DNA from: Clostridiales bacterium
GTDB lineage: Bacteria > Bacillota > Clostridia > Oscillospirales > Acutalibacteraceae
Assembly (NCBI GenBank): GCA_019419895.1
Contig: JAHZIE010000019.1
Span: forward strand, 1-30,366
DNA length: 30,366 bases
Reading direction: 5' to 3'
The position numbers and the translations under genes were made by a program. Under the pieces are notes generated by a model. The model searched no databases and was not told where the DNA came from. It saw only the letters and a list, made by a program, of their open reading frames with translations. Every line of letters starts with the position of its first letter. Within the stretch, counting starts at the first letter, position 1. Shown in pieces: positions 6,473 through 14,905 of this stretch.

Positions 6473-8476
6473 ATGCCGAAGAAAAAAAAGACGGACATGA
6501 TAGAAATTGATCCGCTGCTCGCGCCATATCGGAAGGATCTGGAGCGCCGGATGGAGTATTATTCTGAGAAAAAAAAGGAACTTCTTGGCGGGGAATCCTC
6601 ATTGACCTCCTTTGCCAATGGAAGCCTGTATTATGGATTCCACTGCGCGCCGGAAGGCTGGTATTATCGGGAATGGGCGCCCCATGCGCAGAAAATGTCA
6701 CTGATTGGAGATTTCAATGGATGGAATGGGGAGTCGAATCCCATGAAGCCGGTGGGCAATGGCAATTGGGAGGTATTTATTCCCGGCAGAGAAAGCCTCC
6801 CCCATATGTCCTGTGTCAAGGTGCGGGTGACGGCGGATTCAAAAAGCTTTGACAGGATCCCCGCCTATATCCACCGGGTGATACAGCAGGAGAAAAGCTC
6901 CAATTTTAATGGGCAGATTTGGAACCCTCCTTGTCCTTATGAATGGAAAAACGATAGGGTGAAGGCCCTGCGGCGGCCTCCGGTCATTTATGAATGCCAC
7001 ATTGGGATGGCGTCGGAGGAACCCAAAATCGCCACCTATGAAGAGTTCCGGCGGAACATTCTCCCCTATATTCAGAAAAACGGATACAATGCCATCCAGC
7101 TTATGGCAGTGATGGAACATCCCTATTATGCAAGCTTTGGATATCAGGTGACGAATTTTTTCGCCGCTTCCTCCCGGTATGGAACCCCGGAGGAGCTGAA
7201 AGCCCTCATTGACGAGGCGCATGGGATGGGACTGGCCGTTTTCCTGGATCTGATTCATTCCCATGCGGCGGGAAACGCCTTGGAGGGGCTCAACTATTTT
7301 GACGGAACCTCTTACCAGTATTTCCATGAGGGAGGGCAGGGGGATCATCCGGCATGGGGAACCAAGCTCTTTGATTATGGAAAAAAAGAGGTGCTGCATT
7401 TTCTCCTCTCAAATTTAAAATACTGGATGGAGGAATACCGTTTTGACGGATTCCGTTTTGACGGAGTGACCTCTATGCTCTATCATAATCATGGGCTGGG
7501 AGAGTGCTTTGACAGTTATCAGAAATATTTCAGCATGAATACGGATATCGACGCGGTGTATTATCTTCAGCTGGCAAATGAACTGATTAAGGAACTTGAT
7601 CCCCAAAGCGTCACTATCGCCGAGGATATGAGCGGCATGCCGGGAATGTGTATCCCTGTGAAAAAGGGAGGGCTGGGATTCGATTACCGGCTGGCTATGG
7701 GCGTGCCCGATTTTTGGATTCATACCGTCAAGCAGCGGGATGAGGACTGGGATTTGGGACGGCTTTGGTATGAACTGACAACCCGCCGCCCGCGGGAGAA
7801 AAATATTGGATACTGTGAATCTCACGATCAGGCGCTGGTTGGCGACAAAACCCTCATGTTCTGGCTGGCGGATAAGGAAATGTATTGGCATATGGCGAAG
7901 GATTCCCGCAACGCGGTCATCGACAGGGCCATCGCCCTCCATAAGCTGATAAGGCTGTCCAGCTTTTCTCTGGCGGGAGAGGGTTATCTGAATTTTATGG
8001 GCAATGAATTTGGTCATCCGGAATGGGTCGATTTTCCCCGTGAGGGTAACCAAAACAGCTATCAATACGCGCGCCGCCAATGGAGTCTTGTGAAATCCCC
8101 ATTTTTATGCTACGAATATCTGCTGCGTTTCGACAATGCCATGATAGGATTGTTGAAAAAAAATCAGTTTTTCCGTTCCGTTCCTGTTTTGGAGCAGATC
8201 GATCACCAAAGAAGGCTTTTGTGCTATCGGAGGGGAAAGCTTTTATTTGCCTTTAATTTCCATTGGAATCAGGAGATGGAGGTTTGTCTTAGGCCGTCAG
8301 AGGGCTGCAGGCTGTATTTAGCCCTTGACAGCGGTTGGCAGCTTTTTGGCGGAGAAGGGCGGCAGCCGCGGACAAAAAGGCTGATGGTGAAGAACGGAGA
8401 ATGCTTTCTGCGGCTTCCTCCCCGCACCGCCGTAGTATGTCAGGAGAAAGAGGAAAAAAGCGGCTGTAAAGCTTAA
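6473..8476 (+). CDS. glgB: 1,4-alpha-glucan branching enzyme, eukaryote-type (GH13_8-like)
   Basis: A 667-aa glycogen branching enzyme, which cuts alpha-1,4 chains and re-attaches them in alpha-1,6 linkage. An N-terminal CBM48-like region carries YREWAPHAQKMSLIGDFNGWN. The GH13 barrel then shows FRFDGVTSMLYHNHG with nucleophile Asp330, IAEDMSGMP with acid/base Glu384, and CESHDQALVGDK with Asp452. GNEFGHPEWVDFPREGN and a C-terminal beta domain follow. These exact blocks (FRFDGVTSM, AEDxSGMP, ESHDQALVGDK, FGHPEW) are those of animal, fungal and plant branching enzymes rather than the common bacterial GH13_9 GlgB. The ATG at 6473 is eight bases after AAGGAG; an ATG at 6467 is too close to that site. 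No other glycogen gene is nearby. The helicase gene follows after 22 bp. Confidence 0.93.
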   Translation: MPKKKKTDMIEIDPLLAPYRKDLERRMEYYSEKKKELLGGESSLTSFANGSLYYGFHCAPEGWYYREWAPHAQKMSLIGDFNGWNGESNPMKPVGNGNWEVFIPGRESLPHMSCVKVRVTADSKSFDRIPAYIHRVIQQEKSSNFNGQIWNPPCPYEWKNDRVKALRRPPVIYECHIGMASEEPKIATYEEFRRNILPYIQKNGYNAIQLMAVMEHPYYASFGYQVTNFFAASSRYGTPEELKALIDEAHGMGLAVFLDLIHSHAAGNALEGLNYFDGTSYQYFHEGGQGDHPAWGTKLFDYGKKEVLHFLLSNLKYWMEEYRFDGFRFDGVTSMLYHNHGLGECFDSYQKYFSMNTDIDAVYYLQLANELIKELDPQSVTIAEDMSGMPGMCIPVKKGGLGFDYRLAMGVPDFWIHTVKQRDEDWDLGRLWYELTTRRPREKNIGYCESHDQALVGDKTLMFWLADKEMYWHMAKDSRNAVIDRAIALHKLIRLSSFSLAGEGYLNFMGNEFGHPEWVDFPREGNQNSYQYARRQWSLVKSPFLCYEYLLRFDNAMIGLLKKNQFFRSVPVLEQIDHQRRLLCYRRGKLLFAFNFHWNQEMEVCLRPSEGCRLYLALDSGWQLFGGEGRQPRTKRLMVKNGECFLRLPPRTAVVCQEKEEKSGCKA

Positions 8477-8498
8477 GGGAAAGGGACAGGAAGAAACA

Positions 8499-10886
8499 TT
8501 GGAAGGAAAAATCAAGCTTTCCGTCAGGGAACTTATTGAATTTGTCATGCGGGGCGGTAGTATTGACAACCGCTACGGCGGCATGGAGCGGGCCAATGAG
8601 GGCGCAAGGATCCACCGCAGGCTGCAAAAGGCGGGAGGAGAGGCCTATCAGGCGGAATATTTCCTTTCCCACAGCTGTGAGTACAGGGGAATCTGTTTTT
8701 GTGTGGAAGGCCGGGCGGACGGTGTCATTCTTGAGTCCGCAGGCTTGACGGTGGACGAAATAAAAACAACAGGCGTTCCGCTGAAAGAGGTCAACGAAGA
8801 TTTTAACCGCCTTCATTGGGCACAGGGAATCTGTTATGCTTATTTTTGCGCTCTCCAGAATCAGCTGGAGGAGGCTTCCGTTCAGCTGACCTATTACCAT
8901 CTCGGCGGAGACGAGGATCCGGAAAATGGGGAAATCAAACGGTTTATCCGGCATTTTCGGATAGAAGAAATGAAAGAGCTCTTTGAGGATCTTTTGGAAA
9001 GGTATTATAAATGGGCGAGATGGCAGACTGACTGGTCTCAGATCTGTGTTGCTTCCGCTAAAGAACTAAAATTTCCTTTTGACAGCTACCGCCCTGGGCA
9101 ACGGAATCTGGCGGCGGCTGTCTACCGGACTATTGCCGCCGGAGGCAGGGCTTTCTGTCAGGCTCCCACGGGAATAGGAAAAACCATGTCTACCTTGTTT
9201 CCCTCTGTCAAAGCTGTCGGGGAGGGGATTGTGGAGAAAATTTTTTATCTCACCGCGAAAACCATTACCCGTCGGGCGGCGGAGGACGCCTTCAGCCTGA
9301 TGAAGGAACGGGGACTTAGGATGAAAACCATTTCCCTCACCGCCAAAGATAAAATCTGTTTTCTGGAGGAACGCAGCTGCAATCCTATCGACTGCCCTTA
9401 CGCCGAAGGGCATTATGACAGGGTGAATGACGCGGTTTTTGCCCTTCTGCAGGCGGAGGATACGGTTGACAGGGAAACGATTGAAGTCTATGCGAGAAAA
9501 TTCCGGGTATGCCCTTTTGAATTTTCCCTGGATGTCACCCTCTGGTGCGACTGTATCATTTGTGACTACAATTATCTGTTCGATCCAACCATCCGACTCA
9601 AGCGTTTTTTTGCCACAGGACAGGGACCTTATGTTTTTCTGGTGGATGAGGCCCACAACCTTGTGGACCGGGCAAGGGAGATGTATTCGGCGCAGCTTCA
9701 AAAAACCGCCTTTTTAGAGGTGAAGAAGAAGGTGGGCAAGGGGGACAGGGACTTTGGAAAAACCCTGACTTCCATCAACCGCAGGATGCTGGAGTTCCGT
9801 GAGCTGTGCCAGGAACGATGGACAGAGAGCGGGGAAATGTCTCTTGAGGAAGCGGAATCGCCGGACGGCTGGGAAAGGGAGCTGCTCCGGTTTTCCGCCA
9901 GCTGTGAGAAATGGCTTTTTCACCATGTCGGGGAGGAATTTCACAGCGAGGTGCTGCAGCTTTATTTTGATGTACAGCTTTATCTCCGTATCGCGGAACT
10001 GTATGACGAGCATTATGTGACGGCAATTTATTCGGAAAAAAATGAGGTGACTATCCGCCAGTGCTGCCTGGATCCCTCCTTTCTGCTTCATGAGGCAATG
10101 GAAAGTGGAAAGGCCGCCATATTATTTTCCGCAACGCTGACCCCGTTGGGCTATTTTCGGGATGTTCTGGGCGGGGAGGAGGATGCGAAATGCCTGGCGC
10201 TTCCGTCCCCCTTTCCCCGGGAGAATTTTGCCCTTTTGATCAATGGGGGGATCAGCACACGGTATCAGCACCGTGAGGAAAGCATTGTCCCCATAGCCAG
10301 AAGAATTGCCTGCACAGTGGGAGCGAAGAAGGGAAATTATTTGGTCTATTTCCCGTCTTATCAATATATGCAGTCGGTTTATGAGGAGTTTGTTTCCCTG
10401 TGTCCGGAAACGGAGACGCTTTTGCAGCAGCCGGGCATGGAGGAAGGGGAACGGGAAGCTTTTTTGGAACGCTTTTCTGTCGACAATCCGGATTCTCTTG
10501 TCGGGTTCTGCGTCCTGGGGGGAATTTATTCAGAAGGCATTGATTTGAAGGGGGAGCGGCTTATTGGCGTGATTGTGGTTGGAGTCGGGCTTCCTCAAAT
10601 TGGTCCTGAGCCGGATCGGATACGAAATTATTATAACCGTCTTGGCCTGGAGGGGTTCGCCTATGCCTATCAGTATCCTGGAATGAATAAGGTGCTCCAG
10701 GCGGCAGGCAGGGTGATACGCAGCGAAAAGGACAAAGGGGTGGTGGTGCTTATCGATGATAGATTCCGTACTCTTTCCTATCAAAGACTTTTTCCAGCCC
10801 ATTGGAGCCATAAGAAATATGTGGTTTCAGAGTCGTCTCTGCAAAATGAGCTGGAATCCTTCTGGAATCGACAGGATGAGGGATAA
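8499..10886 (+). CDS. Cas4-like nuclease / DinG-XPD family helicase fusion
   Basis: A 795-aa protein with two domains. Residues ~1-180 look like a PD-(D/E)XK nuclease of the RecB/Cas4 group: EGARIHRRL (His39), VEGRADGVI (Asp74), VDEIKTT (Glu87-x-Lys89) and the WAQGICYAY motif (Gln109, Tyr113). From ~195 an XPD/DinG-type superfamily 2 helicase follows: YRPGQ, Walker A APTGIGKT (222-229), four cysteines likely to bind an Fe-S cluster (287, 294, 299, 338), DEAH at 383-386, and a C-terminal QAAGRVIRS motif VI. The predicted role is 5'-to-3' DNA unwinding coupled to strand cutting in repair or R-loop/flap processing. The start is TTG at 8499, because residues 6-19 (KLSVRELIEFVMRG) look conserved and the next ATG would remove them. 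It is probably translated from the glgB message. Confidence 0.88.
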   Translation: MEGKIKLSVRELIEFVMRGGSIDNRYGGMERANEGARIHRRLQKAGGEAYQAEYFLSHSCEYRGICFCVEGRADGVILESAGLTVDEIKTTGVPLKEVNEDFNRLHWAQGICYAYFCALQNQLEEASVQLTYYHLGGDEDPENGEIKRFIRHFRIEEMKELFEDLLERYYKWARWQTDWSQICVASAKELKFPFDSYRPGQRNLAAAVYRTIAAGGRAFCQAPTGIGKTMSTLFPSVKAVGEGIVEKIFYLTAKTITRRAAEDAFSLMKERGLRMKTISLTAKDKICFLEERSCNPIDCPYAEGHYDRVNDAVFALLQAEDTVDRETIEVYARKFRVCPFEFSLDVTLWCDCIICDYNYLFDPTIRLKRFFATGQGPYVFLVDEAHNLVDRAREMYSAQLQKTAFLEVKKKVGKGDRDFGKTLTSINRRMLEFRELCQERWTESGEMSLEEAESPDGWERELLRFSASCEKWLFHHVGEEFHSEVLQLYFDVQLYLRIAELYDEHYVTAIYSEKNEVTIRQCCLDPSFLLHEAMESGKAAILFSATLTPLGYFRDVLGGEEDAKCLALPSPFPRENFALLINGGISTRYQHREESIVPIARRIACTVGAKKGNYLVYFPSYQYMQSVYEEFVSLCPETETLLQQPGMEEGEREAFLERFSVDNPDSLVGFCVLGGIYSEGIDLKGERLIGVIVVGVGLPQIGPEPDRIRNYYNRLGLEGFAYAYQYPGMNKVLQAAGRVIRSEKDKGVVVLIDDRFRTLSYQRLFPAHWSHKKYVVSESSLQNELESFWNRQDEG

Positions 10887-10974
10887 TTTCCCGGGAAATA
10901 CGGGAAAGGGACAGATTTCCTGGGAAATAGCGGCCATGGCGCCGGAAGTTATGGAGCAGGCGGAGAAAAAACAG

Positions 10975-11028
10975 AAAATCCCCCGGAACGGTGAGAGCGG
11001 ACAGCTTTCAGTGTTCCGGGGGATTTTT
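10975..11028 (+). terminator. Strong intrinsic terminator after the helicase gene
   Basis: AAAATCCCCCGGAAC (10975-10989) pairs perfectly over 15 bp with 11013-11027, followed by T at 11028. Inside the loop TGAGAGC and GCTTTCA form a further 7-bp stem with one wobble. The A-rich 5' arm means it can also work on the minus strand. Confidence 0.9.
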
Positions 11029-11037
11029 GTAGATAGC

Positions 11038-11059
11038 TCCGCTGTTCAAAAACAGCGGA
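11038..11059. repeat. Perfect 9-bp inverted repeat (hairpin)
   Basis: TCCGCTGTT and AACAGCGGA flank a 4-base loop (CAAA). It lies 10 bp after the terminator and has no T tail, so its role is unclear. Confidence 0.55.
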
Positions 11060-11199
11060 ATAGGCAATGAAGGAAAATCAGTAAGGGAAGTAGCTCAAAA
11101 AAGGAAGAGGAGAAGAAGGGCCAAGACAAGCATCCTCTTTATTAGAAAAAGTGACAATACATGATCGGCTGGAAAATTTTCTCGAAAAGACTTGTACCC

Positions 11200-11358
11200 T
11201 TATGCGGAACAATTCTCGAACACCGCGAGGTATTCCGGCAGCTCCCGGACGCTTTCTCCGAAAAGTCGTAAATAAGCCGTTCTTTCCGTGATGGGGCCTT
11301 GAAAGAGAATTACTCGTAAAAGGATAGTTGAAAATTGGGCATTACGGGAAAACAATTT
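11200..11358 (-). pseudogene. Coding-like relic without a start codon
   Basis: The minus strand is open for about 51 codons, ending in a TAA at 11202-11200. The end of the translation looks protein-like: ITERTAYLRLF, then GESVRELPEYLAVFENCSA. There is no ATG or ribosome binding site, and a TAA at 11361-11359 closes the frame on the 5' side. The same frame continues beyond that stop to 11619. I do not recognise the family. It may be a decayed gene or a fragment of a repeated element. Confidence 0.3.
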
Positions 11359-11637
11359 TTAGTATCCCTTATGCAAGGGGAGAAAAAAGAATGTGAGGCC
11401 GGCGGGCAGACATATGCAAAGGGAATCCACCAGCAGGAATGCCAATCTGCCGTCGTTGACGGAAAAGAGACGTCCAGAAATCCATATGCCGGAACAAACA
11501 GGATGGTTTTGGGGGAATCGAACCTGTGGTTGAGGAAAAGCTGGGTAGAAAAAGGACAAAATCCGAGAAGAAAATGATAAGGAAATCAGGCGGAAAACGA
11601 CGCTGTCAGAAAGTTTCACAATAGCTGAAAAGAAATT

Positions 11638-12516
11638 TTACCGCGGTGCCTGGCATTCCTTCTCAAAGAAGGAGACAGCCTTCTGCATGACGGGCGTTAC
11701 ATATTTGTTTTTGTGGAAGATGAGATAATAACGCCGTTCAAAGGCAGCGTCGGATATCGTGATCAGAGAGAGAGTATGCCCCATGGTTCCGCTGTCAAAA
11801 CATTCTCTGGGCAGGATGGTATATCCCAGTCCCTGTTCTGTCATTTGGAGAAGGGCAAGGGTGCTGGCGCTCTCGGCGGCGGGCCGGGGAGAACAGCCAT
11901 GCTGGGAGAACACATTGTCAGTGCAGCTGCGGCTTCCGCTCCCTTTTTCCCGCAGAAGGAGAGGCTTTTTGGAGAGTTCTTCCACGGTCATTTCCCTTTT
12001 TCCCAGCCCAGCCTGGCAGGCGACCAGCATTGTTTCTCCACAGAGAGGGATGGTTTTCCATTCCTGAGAACCAGCGGGCATATCTACAACGGCAAAATCA
12101 ATTTCGTTTTCCCTCAGCTTTTGTTCCAGCGCGGCGTTATTATGAATATAGACTTCCAGATGAATTTTAGGAATGGAGGCTTCCAGACGGTGGAGCAATC
12201 GGGAAAGCCGTGTTTCCGCAAAGGAAATGTTGATGCCCATACGGCACTGAGGGGACTGCTTTTCCTTTCGCAGCGCCTCCATGGATTCCTCAAACTGCGC
12301 GTTTACGGTGGTAGCATATTGCAGGAGAAGACTGCCGGCATCTGTAATGTAGATGCGGCGATGCTTTCTCTCAAAAAGGTTGACTCCGTAAAAGCTTTCC
12401 AGTTCTTTCATCGCGATGCTGACAGCCGGCTGTGTCATATTCAGCTTTCCGGCGGCCGCTGTGATGCTACCCATCCTGCACACGGTTTGAAATATTTGAA
12501 AATGCCGCAGTGTCAT
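11638..12516 (-). CDS. LysR-family transcriptional regulator
   Basis: A 292-aa LysR-type regulator. The N-terminal winged helix-turn-helix (residues ~1-60) shows the classic pattern: LRHFQIFQTV, SITAAAGKLNMTQPAVS and ELESFYGVNLFERKHR. Residues ~88-290 form the two-lobe effector-binding domain, with the late LALLQMTEQGLGYTILP segment common to this family. The start ATG follows GAGGAATAAT. It is transcribed divergently from two chromate-transporter genes across a 150-bp AT-rich spacer with facing promoters, so control of those genes is likely by the usual LysR arrangement. The effector is unknown. Length is normal. Confidence 0.93.
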   Translation of the reverse strand: MTLRHFQIFQTVCRMGSITAAAGKLNMTQPAVSIAMKELESFYGVNLFERKHRRIYITDAGSLLLQYATTVNAQFEESMEALRKEKQSPQCRMGINISFAETRLSRLLHRLEASIPKIHLEVYIHNNAALEQKLRENEIDFAVVDMPAGSQEWKTIPLCGETMLVACQAGLGKREMTVEELSKKPLLLREKGSGSRSCTDNVFSQHGCSPRPAAESASTLALLQMTEQGLGYTILPRECFDSGTMGHTLSLITISDAAFERRYYLIFHKNKYVTPVMQKAVSFFEKECQAPR

Positions 12517-12556
12517 ATTATTCCTCTTTTATATAAGTAATTACTAATTAATATTA

Positions 12557-12585
12557 TATTATCATATGAATTGATTGATGTCAAA
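12557..12585 (-). promoter_or_regulatory. Promoter of the lysR gene
   Basis: On the minus strand TTGACA (12585-12580) is followed by a 17-bp spacer and TAATAT (12562-12557). It overlaps the opposite promoter, as is typical for LysR-controlled divergent pairs. Confidence 0.5.
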
Positions 12586-12600
12586 GCTCCAGCTATAATA
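12572..12600 (+). promoter_or_regulatory. Promoter of the chrA pair
   Basis: TTGATT (12572-12577), a 17-bp spacer and TATAAT (12595-12600) lie 70 bp before the first chromate-transporter gene. The -35 box sits between the two elements of the opposing lysR promoter. Confidence 0.65.
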
Positions 12601-12669
12601 CATCATAGAAAGAATGTGCAGGGTAAACGTTTTGAAAGAAAGGAATGATAAGGCTTGTCCAGAGGAAAA

Positions 12670-13212
12670 ATGCTGCGCGATTTATTTTTGGTCTTTTTGA
12701 AGATTGGAACATTTACTTTCGGGGGAGGTTACGCCATGATCCCACTCATCCAAAAGGAGACGGCGGAAAAGAGAAAGTGGATTTCTGATGAGGATATCCT
12801 GGAAATTGTGGCAATCGCGGAATCAACACCTGGGCCCATCGCCGTGAATTCCGCTACCTTTGTCGGGTACAGAGTGTGTGGTTTCTGGGGCGCTTTCTTT
12901 TCCACCTTTGGGGTGGTTCTTCCCTCTTTTCTGATCATTTTGGGAATTTCCTTTGTGTTGAAACAGTTTGAGAATATCAGGGCGGTGCAGTATGCTTTCG
13001 CGGGTATCCGTGCCGGGGTGCTTGCCCTTATCATCAAGGCGTTGATTTCTATGTACCGCCAGTGCCCAAAGCAGCTTTTTTCCTATCTTATCATGGGAGC
13101 GGCCTTTCTATGTGTCGCCTTTCTGAATGTAAATGTATTATACGTCATTATCGGATGCGCCGGAACTGGCCTGGTAGTCTCCGCTGTTACCGCCAGGAGG
13201 GAAAAGAAATGA
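12670..13212 (+). CDS. Chromate transporter, short-chain ChrA half (first subunit)
   Basis: A 180-aa integral membrane protein of the short-chain CHR family; two such halves replace one long ChrA. The signature FTFGGGYAMIPLI is at the N-terminus, followed by STPGPIAVNSATFVGYRV, then three or four hydrophobic helices. Members export chromate, although in anaerobes the natural substrate may be another anion. The start is set at ATG 12670, preceded by AGAGG. A TTG five codons upstream (12655) is in frame but its site is poorer. The second half overlaps by four bases. Regulation by the divergent LysR protein is likely. Confidence 0.9.
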   Translation: MLRDLFLVFLKIGTFTFGGGYAMIPLIQKETAEKRKWISDEDILEIVAIAESTPGPIAVNSATFVGYRVCGFWGAFFSTFGVVLPSFLIILGISFVLKQFENIRAVQYAFAGIRAGVLALIIKALISMYRQCPKQLFSYLIMGAAFLCVAFLNVNVLYVIIGCAGTGLVVSAVTARREKK

Positions 13213-13769
13213 TTTATCTGGAATTGTTTTTTACCTTTTTAAAAATCGGCGCTTTTACCTTCGGGGGAGGTTACGCCATGCTGCCCTTGATCCAGTCGGA
13301 AGTAGAGGCGAAAGGCTGGATGACAAATGAAGAGCTCATTAATTTTATCGCTGTCAGTGAAAGCACGCCTGGTCCCTTCGCGGTGAATATTTCAACTTAT
13401 GTGGGCGCCGAAACCGGCGGGATCGTAGGTTCCGCCTGCGCCACGCTCGGCGTGGTTCTCCCGTCTTTTCTGATTATCCTCCTGGTTGCCAAATGCTTCG
13501 AGAAATTTAAAAGCAGCTTTGCCGTGAAAGGCTGTATGACAGGGTTAAAGCCGGCGGTGATCGGATTAATTGGAGCCGCGGTTTTATCCACTGGGCAGAC
13601 CGTATTTTTCCCGGAGGGGATGGGATGGCAGGTGATGATGGGAGCCTCTTTCCTCAGTTCTGCCGTAATTTTTGCCGTCATGCTGGTTTTGGCTTTGAAA
13701 AAGGTGAATCCCATTTTGATCATTGTCCTTTCGGCGGGATTGGGCGTCGCCTCTGGGTATCTATTTTAA
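13209..13769 (+). CDS. Chromate transporter, short-chain ChrA half (second subunit)
   Basis: A 186-aa membrane protein homologous to the preceding gene: FTFGGGYAMLPLI near residue 15 and SESTPGPFAVNISTYVG around 50, then hydrophobic helices to the end. Short-chain CHR pairs are thought to insert in opposite orientations and work as a heterodimer. The ATG at 13209 overlaps the previous stop (ATGA), and AGGAGGG lies just upstream, so the two are translationally coupled. The frame is open further 5' to 13062, but that part lies inside the first gene and is not used. Confidence 0.92.
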   Translation: MIYLELFFTFLKIGAFTFGGGYAMLPLIQSEVEAKGWMTNEELINFIAVSESTPGPFAVNISTYVGAETGGIVGSACATLGVVLPSFLIILLVAKCFEKFKSSFAVKGCMTGLKPAVIGLIGAAVLSTGQTVFFPEGMGWQVMMGASFLSSAVIFAVMLVLALKKVNPILIIVLSAGLGVASGYLF

Positions 13770-13785
13770 GCAAAAAAAGGAGAGC

Positions 13786-13814
13786 TTGCGAAAAGTAGAA
13801 CCCCGGGGTATAAT
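13786..13814 (+). promoter_or_regulatory. Probable promoter for the Cof-type phosphatase
   Basis: TTGCGA (13786-13791), a 17-bp spacer and TATAAT (13809-13814) give a leader of nearly 200 bases before the start at 14010. A possible 28-codon frame (13830-13916) lies in that leader; its ribosome binding site is poor. Confidence 0.55.
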
Positions 13815-14009
13815 GAAACAGGAAAAACGATGGATTTGACTTTGAAACCTTTGGAGGACGGCGAAGGAGAAAAAGATGCCCTTCCGATGGTTTCACGAAA
13901 GAAAATGAAAATATAAGGGCCTTTCCGTCAAAGCTTTTAAAAAGCGGAAGCTTCCCATATGAAATGAAAAGGAAAGCGCCGAAGTGACAGCAAGAAAGGA
14001 AGAACCGGA

Positions 14010-14795
14010 ATGATCCGAATGGTAGTCAGTGATGTGGACGGAACCCTGCTCAATGGGGGACGCAGAGATATTTCCTCAAAGATACTTGAATACATTCGTC
14101 GGCTGAACGAAAAGGGGATTATCTTTGCCGCGGCAAGCGGGCGGAGCTACCATGATTTATGGAGATTATTTTCGGCCGAGGCGGCGAAAATGGTCTTTTT
14201 GTGCAGCGATGGGGCGCTGGGAATGTACCGTGGGCAAGTTCTGTGGGAGGCGCCTCTGGACAAAGCGTCGGCGGAAGAATTTTGCGGTAAGGTAGGGAAA
14301 GCTTCCTCCTGCAGCCTGGTGGTTTCCTGTGAGAGAAATTCCTATTATGTATCCAGAAGCCCTGAATTCTGCAAGGCGGTTGAACAGGGGTACGGGATGG
14401 ATGCGATTAAGGTGTCAGATTTTTCCGGACTGAAAAATCATTGGCTGAAGCTGGGGCTGTATGCGGAAAATTCCCTGGATCTCAATTTACCGGCTGTCCA
14501 AAATTATCCCAGGGAATCACTGTCCCTTATCTATGAAGACAGCCATTGGAAGGAATTTGTGGCGAAGGGTGTTCATAAGGGAGAGGCTCTCCGGAGAGTG
14601 GCGGGACGGCTGAAGATTTCCCTGGAGGATGTGCTGGCGATCGGCGATAATTACAACGATAAAGAAATGCTGGAGGCGGTGGGAGTTTCCTGCGCCATGA
14701 GCTCAGGAAAGGAAGAAATCCGCAGCTTATGTAAAGAACAGTGCGCAAGCGTTGAGGAGGTCCTGGCGCGTCACTTTCCCTTTTTAACAGTTTAA
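14010..14795 (+). CDS. HAD-superfamily phosphatase, Cof type (subclass IIB)
   Basis: A 261-aa sugar-phosphate or cofactor phosphatase of the Cof/YidA group. Motif I is SDVDGTLL with the nucleophile Asp8 and acid Asp10. Motif II is AAASGRS (Ser). Motif III is the Lys in KGVHKGEAL. Motif IV is AIGDNYNDKEML, whose Asp residues bind magnesium. The cap between motifs II and III is about 130 residues, as expected for type IIB. AAAGGA precedes the ATG. These enzymes act on a broad range of phosphorylated sugars or vitamin precursors, so the exact substrate is not predicted. It stands alone, with a GC-rich hairpin downstream. Confidence 0.9.
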   Translation: MIRMVVSDVDGTLLNGGRRDISSKILEYIRRLNEKGIIFAAASGRSYHDLWRLFSAEAAKMVFLCSDGALGMYRGQVLWEAPLDKASAEEFCGKVGKASSCSLVVSCERNSYYVSRSPEFCKAVEQGYGMDAIKVSDFSGLKNHWLKLGLYAENSLDLNLPAVQNYPRESLSLIYEDSHWKEFVAKGVHKGEALRRVAGRLKISLEDVLAIGDNYNDKEMLEAVGVSCAMSSGKEEIRSLCKEQCASVEEVLARHFPFLTV

Positions 14796-14865
14796 AATCT
14801 TAAATTTCCATGAAACCCCTGGGAGGCCTGTCCATGGGGGAGCGCCCAGGAGATACTGAAAGTTC

Positions 14866-14905
14866 GCCGCCCCGTTTCTGCTTGATGGAATGGGGCGGCC
14901 GCTAT
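14866..14905 (+). terminator. Possible terminator after the Cof-type phosphatase gene
   Basis: GCCGCCCCGTT (14866-14876) pairs with AATGGGGCGGC (14889-14899) over 11 bp with one wobble. The tail (CGCTATTTTAT) is only moderately T-rich. Confidence 0.5.

Larger units (their letters stand above)
10887..11637. other. 750-bp gene-poor region with hairpins and a coding-like relic
   Basis: No intact gene is supported here. The region contains a strong terminator (10975-11028), a second perfect hairpin (11038-11059), and a minus-strand stretch of about 51 open codons without a start (11200-11358). Upstream of that, in the same minus frame and separated by one stop codon (11359-11361), a further ~86 codons are open. 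A plus-strand frame overlaps them with no ribosome binding site. The pattern fits a decayed gene or a dispersed repeat. Confidence 0.55.

Noticed and set aside
11335..11577. An 80-codon plus-strand frame starting with TTG
   Set aside because: No ribosome binding site and no family resemblance; overlaps the opposite frame that looks slightly more coding-like.
13830..13916. A 28-codon plus-strand frame in the leader of the Cof-type phosphatase gene
   Set aside because: Ribosome binding site is poor and the sequence shows no leader-peptide features such as runs of one amino acid.
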